A stretch of 64,000 bases of DNA, taken from assembly GCF_001938565.1 (NCBI RefSeq), contig NZ_MSYM01000008.1:62001-126000 (forward strand), given 5' to 3'. Below, piece by piece: positions 8,702 through 16,665 of the stretch. Source of the DNA: Rhodoferax antarcticus ANT.BR (lineage in GTDB: Bacteria; Pseudomonadota; Gammaproteobacteria; Burkholderiales; Burkholderiaceae_C). Under the pieces are notes generated by a model. It was not told the DNA's origin. It did no database searches and saw only the letters and a list, made by a program, of their open reading frames with translations. The translations under genes and the position numbers were made by a program. The first letter of the stretch is position 1; each line of letters begins with the position of its first letter.

Positions 8702-8857
8702 CTACGCCAGAGCTGCCTGACGCTGACTGAGCAGAAAAGTGCGGTCAATCTGGCCAGCCAGCGCATCAATGTCGGCCCGGCTGACACCCACCTGCACAAA
8801 ATGCAGCTGCCACCGGCCGACGGTGTCACAGACCTTTTTGATCTCCTGCCTGGCCTC
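8702..8857 (-). pseudogene. C-terminal fragment of a second hipA gene
   Basis: Reading leftward and ending at TAG 8702-8704, the peptide includes GRWQLHFVQVGVSRADIDAL and FLLSQRQALA. It aligns with the C-terminus of the intact HipA upstream (GWRKHFAQCGVSDTDLESL, QLLSQRQAF). About 50 residues remain. Similarity ends near 8857, where an unrelated O-antigen-ligase fragment starts on the other strand. It is convergent with the intact hipA and is diverged enough to come from a different hipBA locus rather than a recent duplication. Confidence 0.75.
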
Positions 8858-9106
8858 GTCCTATTTTTGTGCCTCACAAGCCTGGCGTTATGGCGGGTGA
8901 GTTGGGGCGCCGTCCGTGACCACCCGCTGGCGCCTGCCATTGCGGGGGCTATTGCAGGTTTTTGGATGGTTGGGTTGTTTGATAGCCTTCTGGACGTGCC
9001 CCGCGTGGCGTTTTGGTATTACTTTTTGGTGCTGATTGCAGTGCTACACCAGCCGGATCACTCCCACCCACTATTAGCGCCGCGAATGCCACCCGGTAAA
9101 GTCTGA
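8858..9106 (+). pseudogene. C-terminal fragment of an O-antigen-ligase-like gene
   Basis: The rightward frame from about 8858 encodes two hydrophobic helices and GLFDSLLDVPRVAFWYYFLV. This matches the last part of the full ligase at 21577-23559 (GLVSSVMDVPRVAFLFFLLN). The remnant starts just after the point where the conserved HxDNLFLELLxERG motif should lie, so the catalytic region is gone. The open frame extends back to 8690 only because it runs antisense through the hipA fragment. The start that would be called there is therefore spurious. Confidence 0.7.
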
Positions 9107-9165
9107 ACTTTGTTTACAACGGCGGCATTTAGTTTCACACTGCGCGGTTTTCCACCTCACGAAAG
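9080..9165 (+). repeat. Diverged direct repeat, copy 2 (upstream of ald)
   Basis: This is the partner of 6162-6247 and shares CCGCGAA, AAAGTCTGA, CTTTGTT and CACGAAA in the same order. It overlaps the end of the ligase fragment and includes the leader region of ald, whose ATG begins 7 bp after it. Confidence 0.6.
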
Positions 9166-9171
9166 CCAACC

Positions 9172-10287
9172 ATGTTGATCGGACTCCCCAAAGAAATCAA
9201 AAACCATGAATATCGCGTCGGTCTGACGCCTGCCAGTGTGCGCGAGCTCACCAGCCGCGGCCACCAGGTGCAGGTGCAGACCGGCGCGGGTGCCGCCATT
9301 GGACTGACTGACGCGCAATACCTGGTTGCCGGTGCCACACTGGCCGCCACTGCGGCAGAGATATTTGCCGGCGCCGACATGATCGTGAAAGTGAAAGAGC
9401 CACAGCCGCATGAGTGCGCCATGCTGCGCCCTGGGCAAATTCTGTACACCTATCTGCACCTGGCCCCCGACCCGGATCAAACTGCGGCGCTAATTAAATC
9501 TGGCGCGGTGTGCATTGCGTACGAAACCATCACCGGCCCCGGCGGCGGCCTGCCGCTGCTGGCCCCCATGAGCGAGGTCGCCGGGCGTATGGCGGTGCAG
9601 GCGGGTGCCGCACACCTGGAAAAGTCAAAAGGCGGCATGGGCATTTTGCTGGGCGGCGTGCCGGGTGTGCCGGCTGGCCATGTGGTGATTTTGGGTGCGG
9701 GGGTGGTGGGTACCCATGCGCTGCAGATGGCCGTAGGCATGGGCGCCCGCGTGACTGTGCTGGACAAGAGCGTGGACCGCCTGCGCGCGCTGGACCTGGT
9801 GTTTGGCAACCGCATTCACACCGTGTATTCCAACGCGCAGAGCGTGGAAGACGCGGTGTTGGACGCTGACCTGTTGGTAGGCGGCGTGCTGATCCCTGGT
9901 GCGGCGGCCCCCAAACTGGTCACCCGCGGCATGATTGGCCGCATGAAAAAGGGGGCGGTGGTGGTGGATGTGGCCATTGACCAGGGTGGCTGCTTTGAGA
10001 CATCACACGCCACCACCCATGCTGAGCCCACCTACATGGTGGACGGCGTAGTGCATTACTGCGTGGCCAACATGCCCGGCGCCGTGGCGCGCACCAGCAC
10101 CTTCGCCCTGAACAACGCCACCATTGGTCACGCAGTCGCCCTGGCCGACAAGGGCTGGAAGCAGGCCCTGAAAGACAACGCGCACATGAAAGCGGGCTTG
10201 AACGTGTGCAATGGCCAGGTCACCTACGAGGCGGTGGCCAAAGATTTGGGCTATGCGCATGTGAGCGCGGACAGCTTGCTGGGCTAA
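9172..10287 (+). CDS. ald: Alanine dehydrogenase
   Basis: A 371-residue protein, the usual length for alanine dehydrogenase, which interconverts L-alanine and pyruvate plus ammonia with NAD. Visible signatures are MLIGLPKEIKNHEYRVGLTP, the substrate-binding region VKVKEPQPHE, the catalytic His in YTYLHLAPD (residue 96), and the NAD-binding Rossmann motif VVILGAGVVGTHAL. DVAIDQGGCFETS near residue 270 is also conserved. It is monocistronic. The leader contains one copy of the 85-bp direct repeat also found before fitA. Confidence 0.95.
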   Translation: MLIGLPKEIKNHEYRVGLTPASVRELTSRGHQVQVQTGAGAAIGLTDAQYLVAGATLAATAAEIFAGADMIVKVKEPQPHECAMLRPGQILYTYLHLAPDPDQTAALIKSGAVCIAYETITGPGGGLPLLAPMSEVAGRMAVQAGAAHLEKSKGGMGILLGGVPGVPAGHVVILGAGVVGTHALQMAVGMGARVTVLDKSVDRLRALDLVFGNRIHTVYSNAQSVEDAVLDADLLVGGVLIPGAAAPKLVTRGMIGRMKKGAVVVDVAIDQGGCFETSHATTHAEPTYMVDGVVHYCVANMPGAVARTSTFALNNATIGHAVALADKGWKQALKDNAHMKAGLNVCNGQVTYEAVAKDLGYAHVSADSLLG

Positions 10288-10400
10288 ATTAAACCTGAGG
10301 GCAGTCGGCGCGCTTCAGAATGGCTTTTGTGAACGCAGGAAACTCGTCAAGCTTCTGGGTGCTTGCAAAGAAGTCAGGGATCAATACGCATAATGGTTGG

Positions 10401-11192
10401 ATGAAACGTGAACCTATCCTGATGACTCTGGCGCTGTTCGCGGCGCTGTCAGCCGCAACGGCCCACGCCGATCTGGCCAGCACCATTGCCCAAGTTAAAC
10501 CCGCCATCGCCATCGTGGGCACTTACAAAGCCACCAACAGCCCGCGCTTTGCCTTGCACGGCACCGGGTTTGTGGTGGCAGACGCGGGCCAGACGCAGGG
10601 CAACAAGCTGGTGACCAACGCCCATGTGCTGCAGCGGCCTGCCGAGGCTGACGCCGAAGCCACCTTGGTGGTGCAATTGCGCACCAGCGACAACAACTGG
10701 CAAACGCGCGCGGCCAAAGTGCTGGAGGTGGATGGCGCCCATGACCTAGCCTTGCTGCGCTTTGAGGGGCCGGCACACCCCGCTTTCCCAGTGGGTAACT
10801 CAGACGCTGTGCGAGAGGGGCAGTCGGTGGCGTTCATGGGTTTCCCGATTGGTGGGGCGCTGGGCTTTTCGCCGGTGACACACCGCGCCACGATTTCGTC
10901 CATTGCCGCTGCAGCGCTGCCCACAGCCACGGCCAGCCAGCTCAATCCCCGGGCCATTCGCAGCTTGCGCGGCAACAAGCCATTTGACATTTTTCAGCTT
11001 GACGGCACGGCTTACCCGGGCAACAGCGGCGGCCCCTTGTTTGACCCGGACAGTGGCGAAGTGTTGGGCGTGGTGAACATGGTTTTGCTCAAGAGCACGC
11101 GCGAATCAGCGCTAAGCCAGCCCTCGGGCATCAGCTACGCGATTCCGTCAAGGTTTGTGCTGGCGTTGCTGCAGCGCCATGCGGGCGATTAG
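10401..11192 (+). CDS. Secreted trypsin-like serine protease
   Basis: The product is about 263 residues, with a signal peptide (MKREPILMTLALFAALSAATAHA). The catalytic triad of a chymotrypsin-fold protease is seen as His75 in VTNAHVLQ, Asp115 in AHDLALLRF and Ser209 in YPGNSGGPLFD. No PDZ domain follows, so it is a short DegP-like periplasmic or exported protease rather than full DegP. An in-frame earlier start at 10320 would bury the signal peptide, so ATG 10401 is chosen. The 3' end overlaps the convergent acyltransferase gene by 4 bp. Confidence 0.85.
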   Translation: MKREPILMTLALFAALSAATAHADLASTIAQVKPAIAIVGTYKATNSPRFALHGTGFVVADAGQTQGNKLVTNAHVLQRPAEADAEATLVVQLRTSDNNWQTRAAKVLEVDGAHDLALLRFEGPAHPAFPVGNSDAVREGQSVAFMGFPIGGALGFSPVTHRATISSIAAAALPTATASQLNPRAIRSLRGNKPFDIFQLDGTAYPGNSGGPLFDPDSGEVLGVVNMVLLKSTRESALSQPSGISYAIPSRFVLALLQRHAGD

Positions 11193-12487
11193 GCTGAATC
11201 AGGCAGGAAGCGACTGGCGTTGTCCAAATCCTCATGCGTGGTGCCGGCCTGCATTGCGCTTACGAACTTGCGCCAAGCCAGGTCGGGCTCGGCCAACTGA
11301 AAACCGTAAAAGCCGGGTGAGCCGTTGGCCCGCTCGAGCACTGCCTTGGCTTGGCTGAAAGATTTTTCTGATTTGCCCAGCTGAATCGAGGCTTCACCCC
11401 AGCAGCCCAGAGGCAGCGGCACCTGGGAGTACACCTGAAAACCATGCAGCGACAGATCGACCACCAGCAGTTGATAAGTGCACTCTCGGGCCGACTCCAT
11501 GACCTTAAAAACCCCCGGGCATTGGACCGAGTAGCGCTGGTGACTGCGCTCGGACGCCTGCGCTACCCTTTTACGCAAGGTCGGTAGCACCGGCTGAAAA
11601 GCCGACAGGTTGTAAATGGCGTGCAAAAGCTGTTTTTTATGGTCGTCAAGTTTGGCAAAGACCTGGGTGTGCTGGTTAAAAAAGTAGTCCAGCAGCGCAG
11701 GTGTCATCACCGGATCGTTGGTGGTGAAGTAGCGCCGGGTGGGCAGGACAATGTTGGGCATGACCGCTTCAACAAAGTAGTGATGCATGTTGCGGCGCAG
11801 CGTTTTGCTGGCATACACCTGCTTGAACAGGGCAGGAGCCGTTTTGAGGTCAAGTGCGGCCCCAACTGCTGGCGCCCCGTTGGCGAAGTCGTAGTTGTCC
11901 ACCGATTTCTCGCTCAGGCGCTGAAAAAACAGCAGCGACTCATACATCTCGATGCGGTTCGGGTTGACCGCAATCACCAAGTGCCGGGTGTCAAAGAAGG
12001 TCGTGCAGTAGTTGTACATGAACTTCATCAACGGAAAAAGAATTGTGCCGCCGGTTTTGCGGAACTTGGGGTGCACCGCCAGAGCAGACACCTCGGCAAT
12101 CTGCCCCTTGAGCGCGCGTACCTGGCTGAGGTCAAAAATGGCTTGCAGCGGAAAACCAAACAGGCTTTCGCGGATGAGAGACAAGGTGCCGACCACTTCG
12201 CCGTCATATTTGGCGCACAAGGTCGTGGTGGTGGGCAGCGCGTGGTAGATGGTGACACGCATGCCCGAAGGGTCGGGCTTCATAAAGCCGCTGCTCACAT
12301 AAGCATCGTGCAGGAGCCTAAAGCAGGCTTGCAGCTCTTCCTGCGTTTCGGCAATTTTCAGGACCAGGCGGCGATCAGGCTGCGCGTTGCACTCCACAAA
12401 CGACCGGTAAATAGCAAACCGAGCCGGGCGCGGCAAAAAGGCAACCAATTTGCGTAAACTTTGATTGAGTGCTCGACCAAAGCTCAT
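11189..12487 (-). CDS. FeeM-like N-acyl amino acid synthase fused to C-terminal PilZ domain
   Basis: 432 residues. Residues 40-250 resemble the GNAT-type N-acyl amino acid synthase FeeM / autoinducer-synthase fold: CFRLLHDAYVSSGFM, GEVVGTLSLIRES, IAEVSALAVHPKFRKTGG. These enzymes join an acyl chain, usually from acyl-ACP, to an amino acid. Residues 305-415 look like a PilZ domain carrying both c-di-GMP contacts, RSHQR (314-318, RxxxR) and DLSLHG (344-349, DxSxxG). The fusion suggests that acylation is controlled by c-di-GMP. An acyl carrier protein and acyl-CoA ligase are encoded 4-6 kb away. Substrates are unknown. Confidence 0.75.
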   Translation of the reverse strand: MSFGRALNQSLRKLVAFLPRPARFAIYRSFVECNAQPDRRLVLKIAETQEELQACFRLLHDAYVSSGFMKPDPSGMRVTIYHALPTTTTLCAKYDGEVVGTLSLIRESLFGFPLQAIFDLSQVRALKGQIAEVSALAVHPKFRKTGGTILFPLMKFMYNYCTTFFDTRHLVIAVNPNRIEMYESLLFFQRLSEKSVDNYDFANGAPAVGAALDLKTAPALFKQVYASKTLRRNMHHYFVEAVMPNIVLPTRRYFTTNDPVMTPALLDYFFNQHTQVFAKLDDHKKQLLHAIYNLSAFQPVLPTLRKRVAQASERSHQRYSVQCPGVFKVMESARECTYQLLVVDLSLHGFQVYSQVPLPLGCWGEASIQLGKSEKSFSQAKAVLERANGSPGFYGFQLAEPDLAWRKFVSAMQAGTTHEDLDNASRFLPDSA

Positions 12488-12645
12488 GGATGCTTGCTTT
12501 CGTTAATGTAATTGCGCCGCACGGTGTTGAATGATAGTCCGATGTGCCGTCTGATAGTGTCGGATTCATTTACCCACTTGGCTGGCAAATCCAAAAACTG
12601 GGCAGACAAAGAGGCTTAACGCCTTGTTTTAAAAAGGAATAATGC

Positions 12646-13068
12646 GTGCTCATTTTCATGGGCATAGTTCCTGCTTCAAGCGAACTTACCCACAGACCCG
12701 AATCAGCACTCACACAGATGAACAGGACGCCTGCCAACGGCCCTTCTACCACTCGTCTTTCAGGCCGAGGCGCTGACCGGTTGTGTTCTGAGTTGCCCAT
12801 TGAAATCAATGGCACATCGGGCTTAACGCGCAATGTCAGCGCAACCGGTGTGTACTTCGAAACCACCGTGGCCAAGGCGCCGGGCTCCAAAGTGCAATTT
12901 GTGGTGCAAGTCATGGTGAAGGGTGAGTTGCTAAAGATGGTGTGTTCTGGAGAAGTGGTGCGGGTGGAGCACAAGGTCGGCACCGTGGGCATCGCCGTCA
13001 AACTATGCAGTTCTTTCTTTACCGATACCAACAGTTGCGAAGAACTCTCAGCGTCGGCGGACGATTAA
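12646..13068 (+). CDS. Small PilZ-domain protein (putative c-di-GMP receptor)
   Basis: 140 residues from GTG 12646, which is preceded by AAAAAGGA. The PilZ pattern is RGADR (RxxxR) followed by RNVSATGVYFET (NxSxxG), then beta strands such as VQFVVQVMVKGELLKM and GEVVRVEHKVGTVGIAV. Single-domain PilZ proteins usually act as c-di-GMP adaptors that control motility or polysaccharide production. It is only 9 bp upstream of the UDP-glucuronate epimerase gene, so the two may be cotranscribed, which links c-di-GMP to sugar precursor supply. Starting at ATG 12718 would keep the whole domain. Confidence 0.75.
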   Translation: MLIFMGIVPASSELTHRPESALTQMNRTPANGPSTTRLSGRGADRLCSELPIEINGTSGLTRNVSATGVYFETTVAKAPGSKVQFVVQVMVKGELLKMVCSGEVVRVEHKVGTVGIAVKLCSSFFTDTNSCEELSASADD

Positions 13069-13077
13069 ACTGGCGCC

Positions 13078-14058
13078 ATGAAACTCTTGGTGACCGGCGC
13101 AGCCGGGTTTATTGGGGCGGCCGTGGCCGAGCGGCTTCTGGTACGTGGCGATGAGGTGCTGGGGCTGGACAACCTCAATGACTACTACGCGGTGTCGCTG
13201 AAAGAAAGTCGGTTGGCACGGCTGACAACCCACACCAATTTCAGGTTTTTGCGTGTGGATGTGGCCGACCGCGATGGTGTGCCCAAATTGTTCCAAGCAG
13301 AGAAGTTTGACCGGGTCATCCATCTGGCGGCACAGGCCGGTGTGCGCTATTCACTGCAAAATCCGTTGGCCTACATGGATAGCAACCTGCTGGGTTTTGC
13401 CAACATTCTGGAAGGCTGCCGCCACAACCAAGTGCAGCACCTGGTGTACGCCTCAAGCTCTAGCGTTTATGGCGGCAATACCAAAATGCCGTTTGCCGAA
13501 CACGACAATGTGGACCACCCGGTGAGTTTGTACGCAGCCACCAAGAAAGCCAATGAGTTGATGGCGCACACGTATAGCCATCTCTACCAACTGCCCACCA
13601 CGGGGCTGCGCTTTTTTACGGTGTACGGCCCCTGGGGCCGACCCGACATGGCTCCCATGCTGTTTACGCAAGCCATTTTGCAGGGCCACGCCATTGATGT
13701 TTACAACCACGGACAGATGCAGCGCGACTTCACCTACATCGACGATATCGTGGAAGGCGTGCTGCGCACACTCGATCGACCTGCCACGCCAGAGCACACT
13801 ACCAGCCAGGCACCCTACCGCGTCTTCAACATTGGCAACAATGACCCGGTGCCTTTGATGGACTTTATCGGGTGCATTGAAACCGCTCTGGGTCAAACCG
13901 CCGAAAAGCGCCTGTTGCCGATGCAACCAGGCGACGTGCCCGCCACCTATGCCAGCACCGACGCCCTGAACCAATGGATTGGCTTTGCCCCCAACACACC
14001 TCTGCAAACCGGCATCGACCGGTTTGTGGCCTGGTACCGCAACTACTACCAGGTCTAA
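13078..14058 (+). CDS. NAD-dependent epimerase, probably UDP-glucuronate 4-epimerase
   Basis: A 326-residue extended short-chain dehydrogenase. The NAD-binding motif is VTGAAGFIGAAVAERL, ASSSSVYGG and SLYAATKKANE give the catalytic Ser and YxxxK, and FFTVYGPWGRPDMA and QRDFTYIDDI are typical of UDP-glucuronate 4-epimerases. It would convert UDP-GlcA to UDP-GalA. UDP-glucose dehydrogenase, which makes UDP-GlcA, is encoded at 23594, so the two enzymes together can feed galacturonate into the exopolysaccharide. Its 3' end overlaps the convergent phosphatase gene by 4 bp. Confidence 0.88.
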   Translation: MKLLVTGAAGFIGAAVAERLLVRGDEVLGLDNLNDYYAVSLKESRLARLTTHTNFRFLRVDVADRDGVPKLFQAEKFDRVIHLAAQAGVRYSLQNPLAYMDSNLLGFANILEGCRHNQVQHLVYASSSSVYGGNTKMPFAEHDNVDHPVSLYAATKKANELMAHTYSHLYQLPTTGLRFFTVYGPWGRPDMAPMLFTQAILQGHAIDVYNHGQMQRDFTYIDDIVEGVLRTLDRPATPEHTTSQAPYRVFNIGNNDPVPLMDFIGCIETALGQTAEKRLLPMQPGDVPATYASTDALNQWIGFAPNTPLQTGIDRFVAWYRNYYQV

Positions 14059-14513
14059 AGCTGGGCCAACAGGCCGCGCGCGCCTGATTCACATAGCGCC
14101 AGCACCCGCTCGAACCCTGCCGCATCACCGTAATACGGATCTGGAATCTCGGTAAACCCTAAATCCGGCGCAGCAGACAGTAGCAGGCGCAGCTTGCCGT
14201 GCATGGCGCCGGGGCACTGGCGCTGCAGGACCGCCAGGTTGGCGTTGTCCATGGCCAGAATCAGGTCAAAGCGCTCAAAGTCTTGCAAACACACTTGTCT
14301 GGAGCGGGTTTTGACCGGCTGGTAATCACGCATGAGCAAGGCCTGGCGGGCGCGCGGGTCCATGTGCTTGGCCGAGGTCGGGGCGTGTGTGCCAGCTGCG
14401 TCAAACTCGAACTGTCGGTGACGGCCCTGTTGTCGTGCCAGATGCTGCGCCACCGAGCATGCCATCGGCGAGCGGCAAATATTGGCCATGCACACCATGA
14501 GAATGCGGTTCAT
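14055..14513 (-). CDS. Low-molecular-weight protein tyrosine phosphatase
   Basis: 152 residues with the C-x5-R phosphate loop near the N-terminus (MVCMANICRSP, Cys8 and Arg14) and the acid-bearing loop IPDPYYGD near residue 125. The loop differs slightly from the common CxGNxCRSP form by having Met-Ala in place of the usual residues. In exopolysaccharide loci such enzymes (Wzb-type) dephosphorylate the Wzc tyrosine kinase or other glycan enzymes. No Wzc is present in this window. It is transcribed leftward after the lytic transglycosylase gene. Confidence 0.92.
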   Translation of the reverse strand: MNRILMVCMANICRSPMACSVAQHLARQQGRHRQFEFDAAGTHAPTSAKHMDPRARQALLMRDYQPVKTRSRQVCLQDFERFDLILAMDNANLAVLQRQCPGAMHGKLRLLLSAAPDLGFTEIPDPYYGDAAGFERVLALCESGARGLLAQL

Positions 14514-14553
14514 GCGCTGCTTTTCAGCAATAGGGGTAACTTGCGCAATCTGG

Positions 14554-15438
14554 CTACTTCTTCAGTGCCAGTGAAGGTTGCACCACGTTGCCGTCAAAAG
14601 CATGGGTGTGGGCGCCAAAAGCGTTCAACACACGTTTGACGTAATTGCGCGTTTCCGGATAGGGCGGCACGCCTTTGTAGCGCTCCACGGTGCGTTCGCC
14701 TGAGTTGTAGGCGGCTGCCACCAGTGCCACATCGCCTTCAAAATATGCCAGCAGCCAACGCAGGTAGCTCAAGCCACCACGAATGTTCTGCGCCGGATCG
14801 AACGCGTTTTTGACATTGAAGCGTTCACTGGTCTCGGGGATCAGTTGCATCAAGCCCTGCGCGTTTTTAGCCGAGACCGCCTGCGCGTTGAAATTGGACT
14901 CAGCCGCAATGATGGACAGTACCAGTTGCGGCTCCACTTGAAAGCGCGGCGCCAGTTTGTTGACCAGTGTCAGGATCGGGCGCGGCGCGCTCAACGCGTA
15001 ATTAACCGGCGTCCAAGTGACTAGCGGGGGTGCTGCTGGCGGTTCGCGCGCGCTCATGCAGTCGGGCATCTCAGGGGGCACACCGTCAAACCGGCTGAGG
15101 AGGCGCTGTGCGGTGTCCACCCCCTGCTCGGCGGAGGCTTTGAAAAGAAACGCAGCATGACCGTCGTGGCGCGCCACACCCCGGCCATTCGCATACATCC
15201 AGCCCAGGTTGTACTGCGCGTCCCGGTTACCCAGACGCGCTGCCTTGCAGTAGAGATTGGCTGCCAGCAGGGAGTCACGCTGAATTCCCTCCCCGTTTTC
15301 GTAAGCCTGCGCCTGCTCAAACAGGCTCGGCGAGGCCGCCACTGGCGACACGCTAATCTGCGCCAGCGAAGCAGTGGCAACCCCGGCAAATGCCAGCAGC
15401 GTAAGGCACCGGGGTAAGGTCAACAGGGTCATGTTCAT
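14554..15438 (-). CDS. Lytic transglycosylase (SLT family) with Sel1-like repeats
   Basis: 294 residues: a signal peptide (LTLLAFAGVATASLAQ), two Sel1/TPR-like repeats near residues 38-110 (GEGIQRDSLLAANLYCKAARLG, DAQYNLGWMYANGRGVA), and a C-terminal SLT domain. The catalytic Glu lies in LSIIAAESNFN, followed by AQGLMQLIPETSERFNV and VAAAYNSGERTV. It cleaves peptidoglycan in the periplasm to form anhydro-muropeptides, possibly to open the wall for envelope machinery. Its ATG overlaps the stop of the acyltransferase gene upstream (ATGA), so the two are translationally coupled. Confidence 0.9.
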   Translation of the reverse strand: MNMTLLTLPRCLTLLAFAGVATASLAQISVSPVAASPSLFEQAQAYENGEGIQRDSLLAANLYCKAARLGNRDAQYNLGWMYANGRGVARHDGHAAFLFKASAEQGVDTAQRLLSRFDGVPPEMPDCMSAREPPAAPPLVTWTPVNYALSAPRPILTLVNKLAPRFQVEPQLVLSIIAAESNFNAQAVSAKNAQGLMQLIPETSERFNVKNAFDPAQNIRGGLSYLRWLLAYFEGDVALVAAAYNSGERTVERYKGVPPYPETRNYVKRVLNAFGAHTHAFDGNVVQPSLALKK

Positions 15439-16562
15439 CGCGGCATGGTAACTTTTTCCACGCCCCGGCCTAGCTTGCGCAATTTCCCCAACCAGTGGCG
15501 GCTAGCCGCCCAAAACCCTGTCGGGGTGCGCCAGTCAAACGCCACCAAGCCCCAGCGCTCGCGGCGGTGCGACATCCAGTCGCGCTTGTAACCGTCGTCA
15601 CCGGTCAGGTAGTCCACTTCGTGCACCTGATCAATGTCGATTGCGTGCTGCATCAGCGCTGCGGTCAGTACTGAGCCAGCGGAAAAGCGCTCAAAACCGC
15701 TGACATAGGCCAATTTGAAGATGTTGGCCTTGCCATCTTTGGCCAGCCACAACTGCGCAGCAATTGGTTGACCGTCAAGTTGGAGAACGCCCAGGCGCAG
15801 CCAGCCACGCTGCGCTGCCATGCGCGCCAGCGCCGGAATAAACGCCGCGTTGGGCTCCTGCCCTTTCCAACTGGCGCGGTACACCGTCTCAAAGTGTTGA
15901 ATCGCGGCATCTAGCGCAGCCCCCAGAGTCTGGTGAATCTCGATTCCCCAGACGCCTTGTCTTGTCAAACGGCGACGCCCGCGCTCAATGCTGTGGCGTA
16001 AGGGAGAGGGCAGCGCAGAAAAATAGTCGGCAAACGATCGGCCGTTGACCTGCAAATACCAATTGCCAAAGCAAAAATAGGCATCCACCGCGTACCCTGC
16101 CGATCGCAAGCCGTCGCGCATGCCGGTAAAAAAAGCCGATTGCGGGTCCAACGGATCAAGCATCAGCACTGGCCAGCGCGCCGGATGCTGCCGAATCGCC
16201 CGGGCCACTGCTTGCCAGACCGATGCAGCAACCGGCAAGTCACCCACTGCCGTCTCCCCTGCGCCAAACACCAGGGGCTTATACAGGCTGCTGTAGTAGT
16301 TACTCAGGGTATTTAAACGCCCGCCTGCCAACAGGGGCAGGCAGACCAGTTGGCCGCTGGCGTCATCCTGCGCCACCCACCATTGGCAACGGACATCGGC
16401 AAGGGTTGTTGCGTCGAGCCCGCAAGCCGCCAGATTTTCAAACCAGGCCAAGCTGCCAAAAATGTCTGCGTGCGCCGGAGCGTCAGAGCGCATCTTGCGG
16501 CGGGTCAGCAGGGCGCGCAACTCAGCAACGTCTTCCAGAAGGGTGATATCAGGTGAACTCAC
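15435..16562 (-). CDS. GNAT/FemAB-like acyltransferase (CelD/BcsL type)
   Basis: A protein of about 375 residues with the GNAT-like fold of CelD/BcsL proteins: RHSIERGRRRLTRQG, FETVYRASWKGQEPN, GWLRLGVLQLDGQPIAAQLWL and the closing EVDYLTGDDGYKRDWMSHRRER. Such proteins often occur in exopolysaccharide and exosortase-A loci and are presumed to transfer acyl or aminoacyl groups, with no defined substrate. The frame opens with TTG at 16646, but that lies inside the regulatory zone of the divergent acp gene. GTG 16562 starts right at the conserved region. Confidence 0.8.
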   Translation of the reverse strand: MSSPDITLLEDVAELRALLTRRKMRSDAPAHADIFGSLAWFENLAACGLDATTLADVRCQWWVAQDDASGQLVCLPLLAGGRLNTLSNYYSSLYKPLVFGAGETAVGDLPVAASVWQAVARAIRQHPARWPVLMLDPLDPQSAFFTGMRDGLRSAGYAVDAYFCFGNWYLQVNGRSFADYFSALPSPLRHSIERGRRRLTRQGVWGIEIHQTLGAALDAAIQHFETVYRASWKGQEPNAAFIPALARMAAQRGWLRLGVLQLDGQPIAAQLWLAKDGKANIFKLAYVSGFERFSAGSVLTAALMQHAIDIDQVHEVDYLTGDDGYKRDWMSHRRERWGLVAFDWRTPTGFWAASRHWLGKLRKLGRGVEKVTMPR

Positions 16563-16592
16563 ACAGATCCTTGAGCGTTGGCAAATTGTTCT

Positions 16593-16609
16593 CTGGTTAT
16601 CATAACCAG
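16593..16609. promoter_or_regulatory. Perfect 17-bp palindrome between divergent acyltransferase and acp genes
   Basis: CTGGTTAT-C-ATAACCAG is a perfect dyad with a one-base centre. It lies between the leftward acyltransferase gene and the rightward acyl carrier protein gene. It has the size of a dimeric regulator site, but the binding protein cannot be told from sequence. Confidence 0.5.
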
Positions 16610-16613
16610 CCCA

Positions 16614-16629
16614 TTGGCTGCCATTCAGC
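16614..16629 (+). promoter_or_regulatory. Candidate sigma-54 promoter for the acp operon
   Basis: TTGGC at 16614-16618 is followed by AGC ending at 16629, with GG and GC separated by exactly 10 bases, the essential -24/-12 spacing. The -12 half (TTCAGC) is weak compared with TTGC. The downstream cluster encodes PrsR, a sigma-54 activator, which makes the site plausible, but the match is partial. Confidence 0.35.
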
Positions 16630-16665
16630 GCGTGGGTAGCAGACAAAAAACATGAAGGATTTGAG

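Noticed and set aside
11621..12457. Rightward frame of 278 codons
   Set aside because: It is antisense to the FeeM-PilZ gene, which has recognisable domains.
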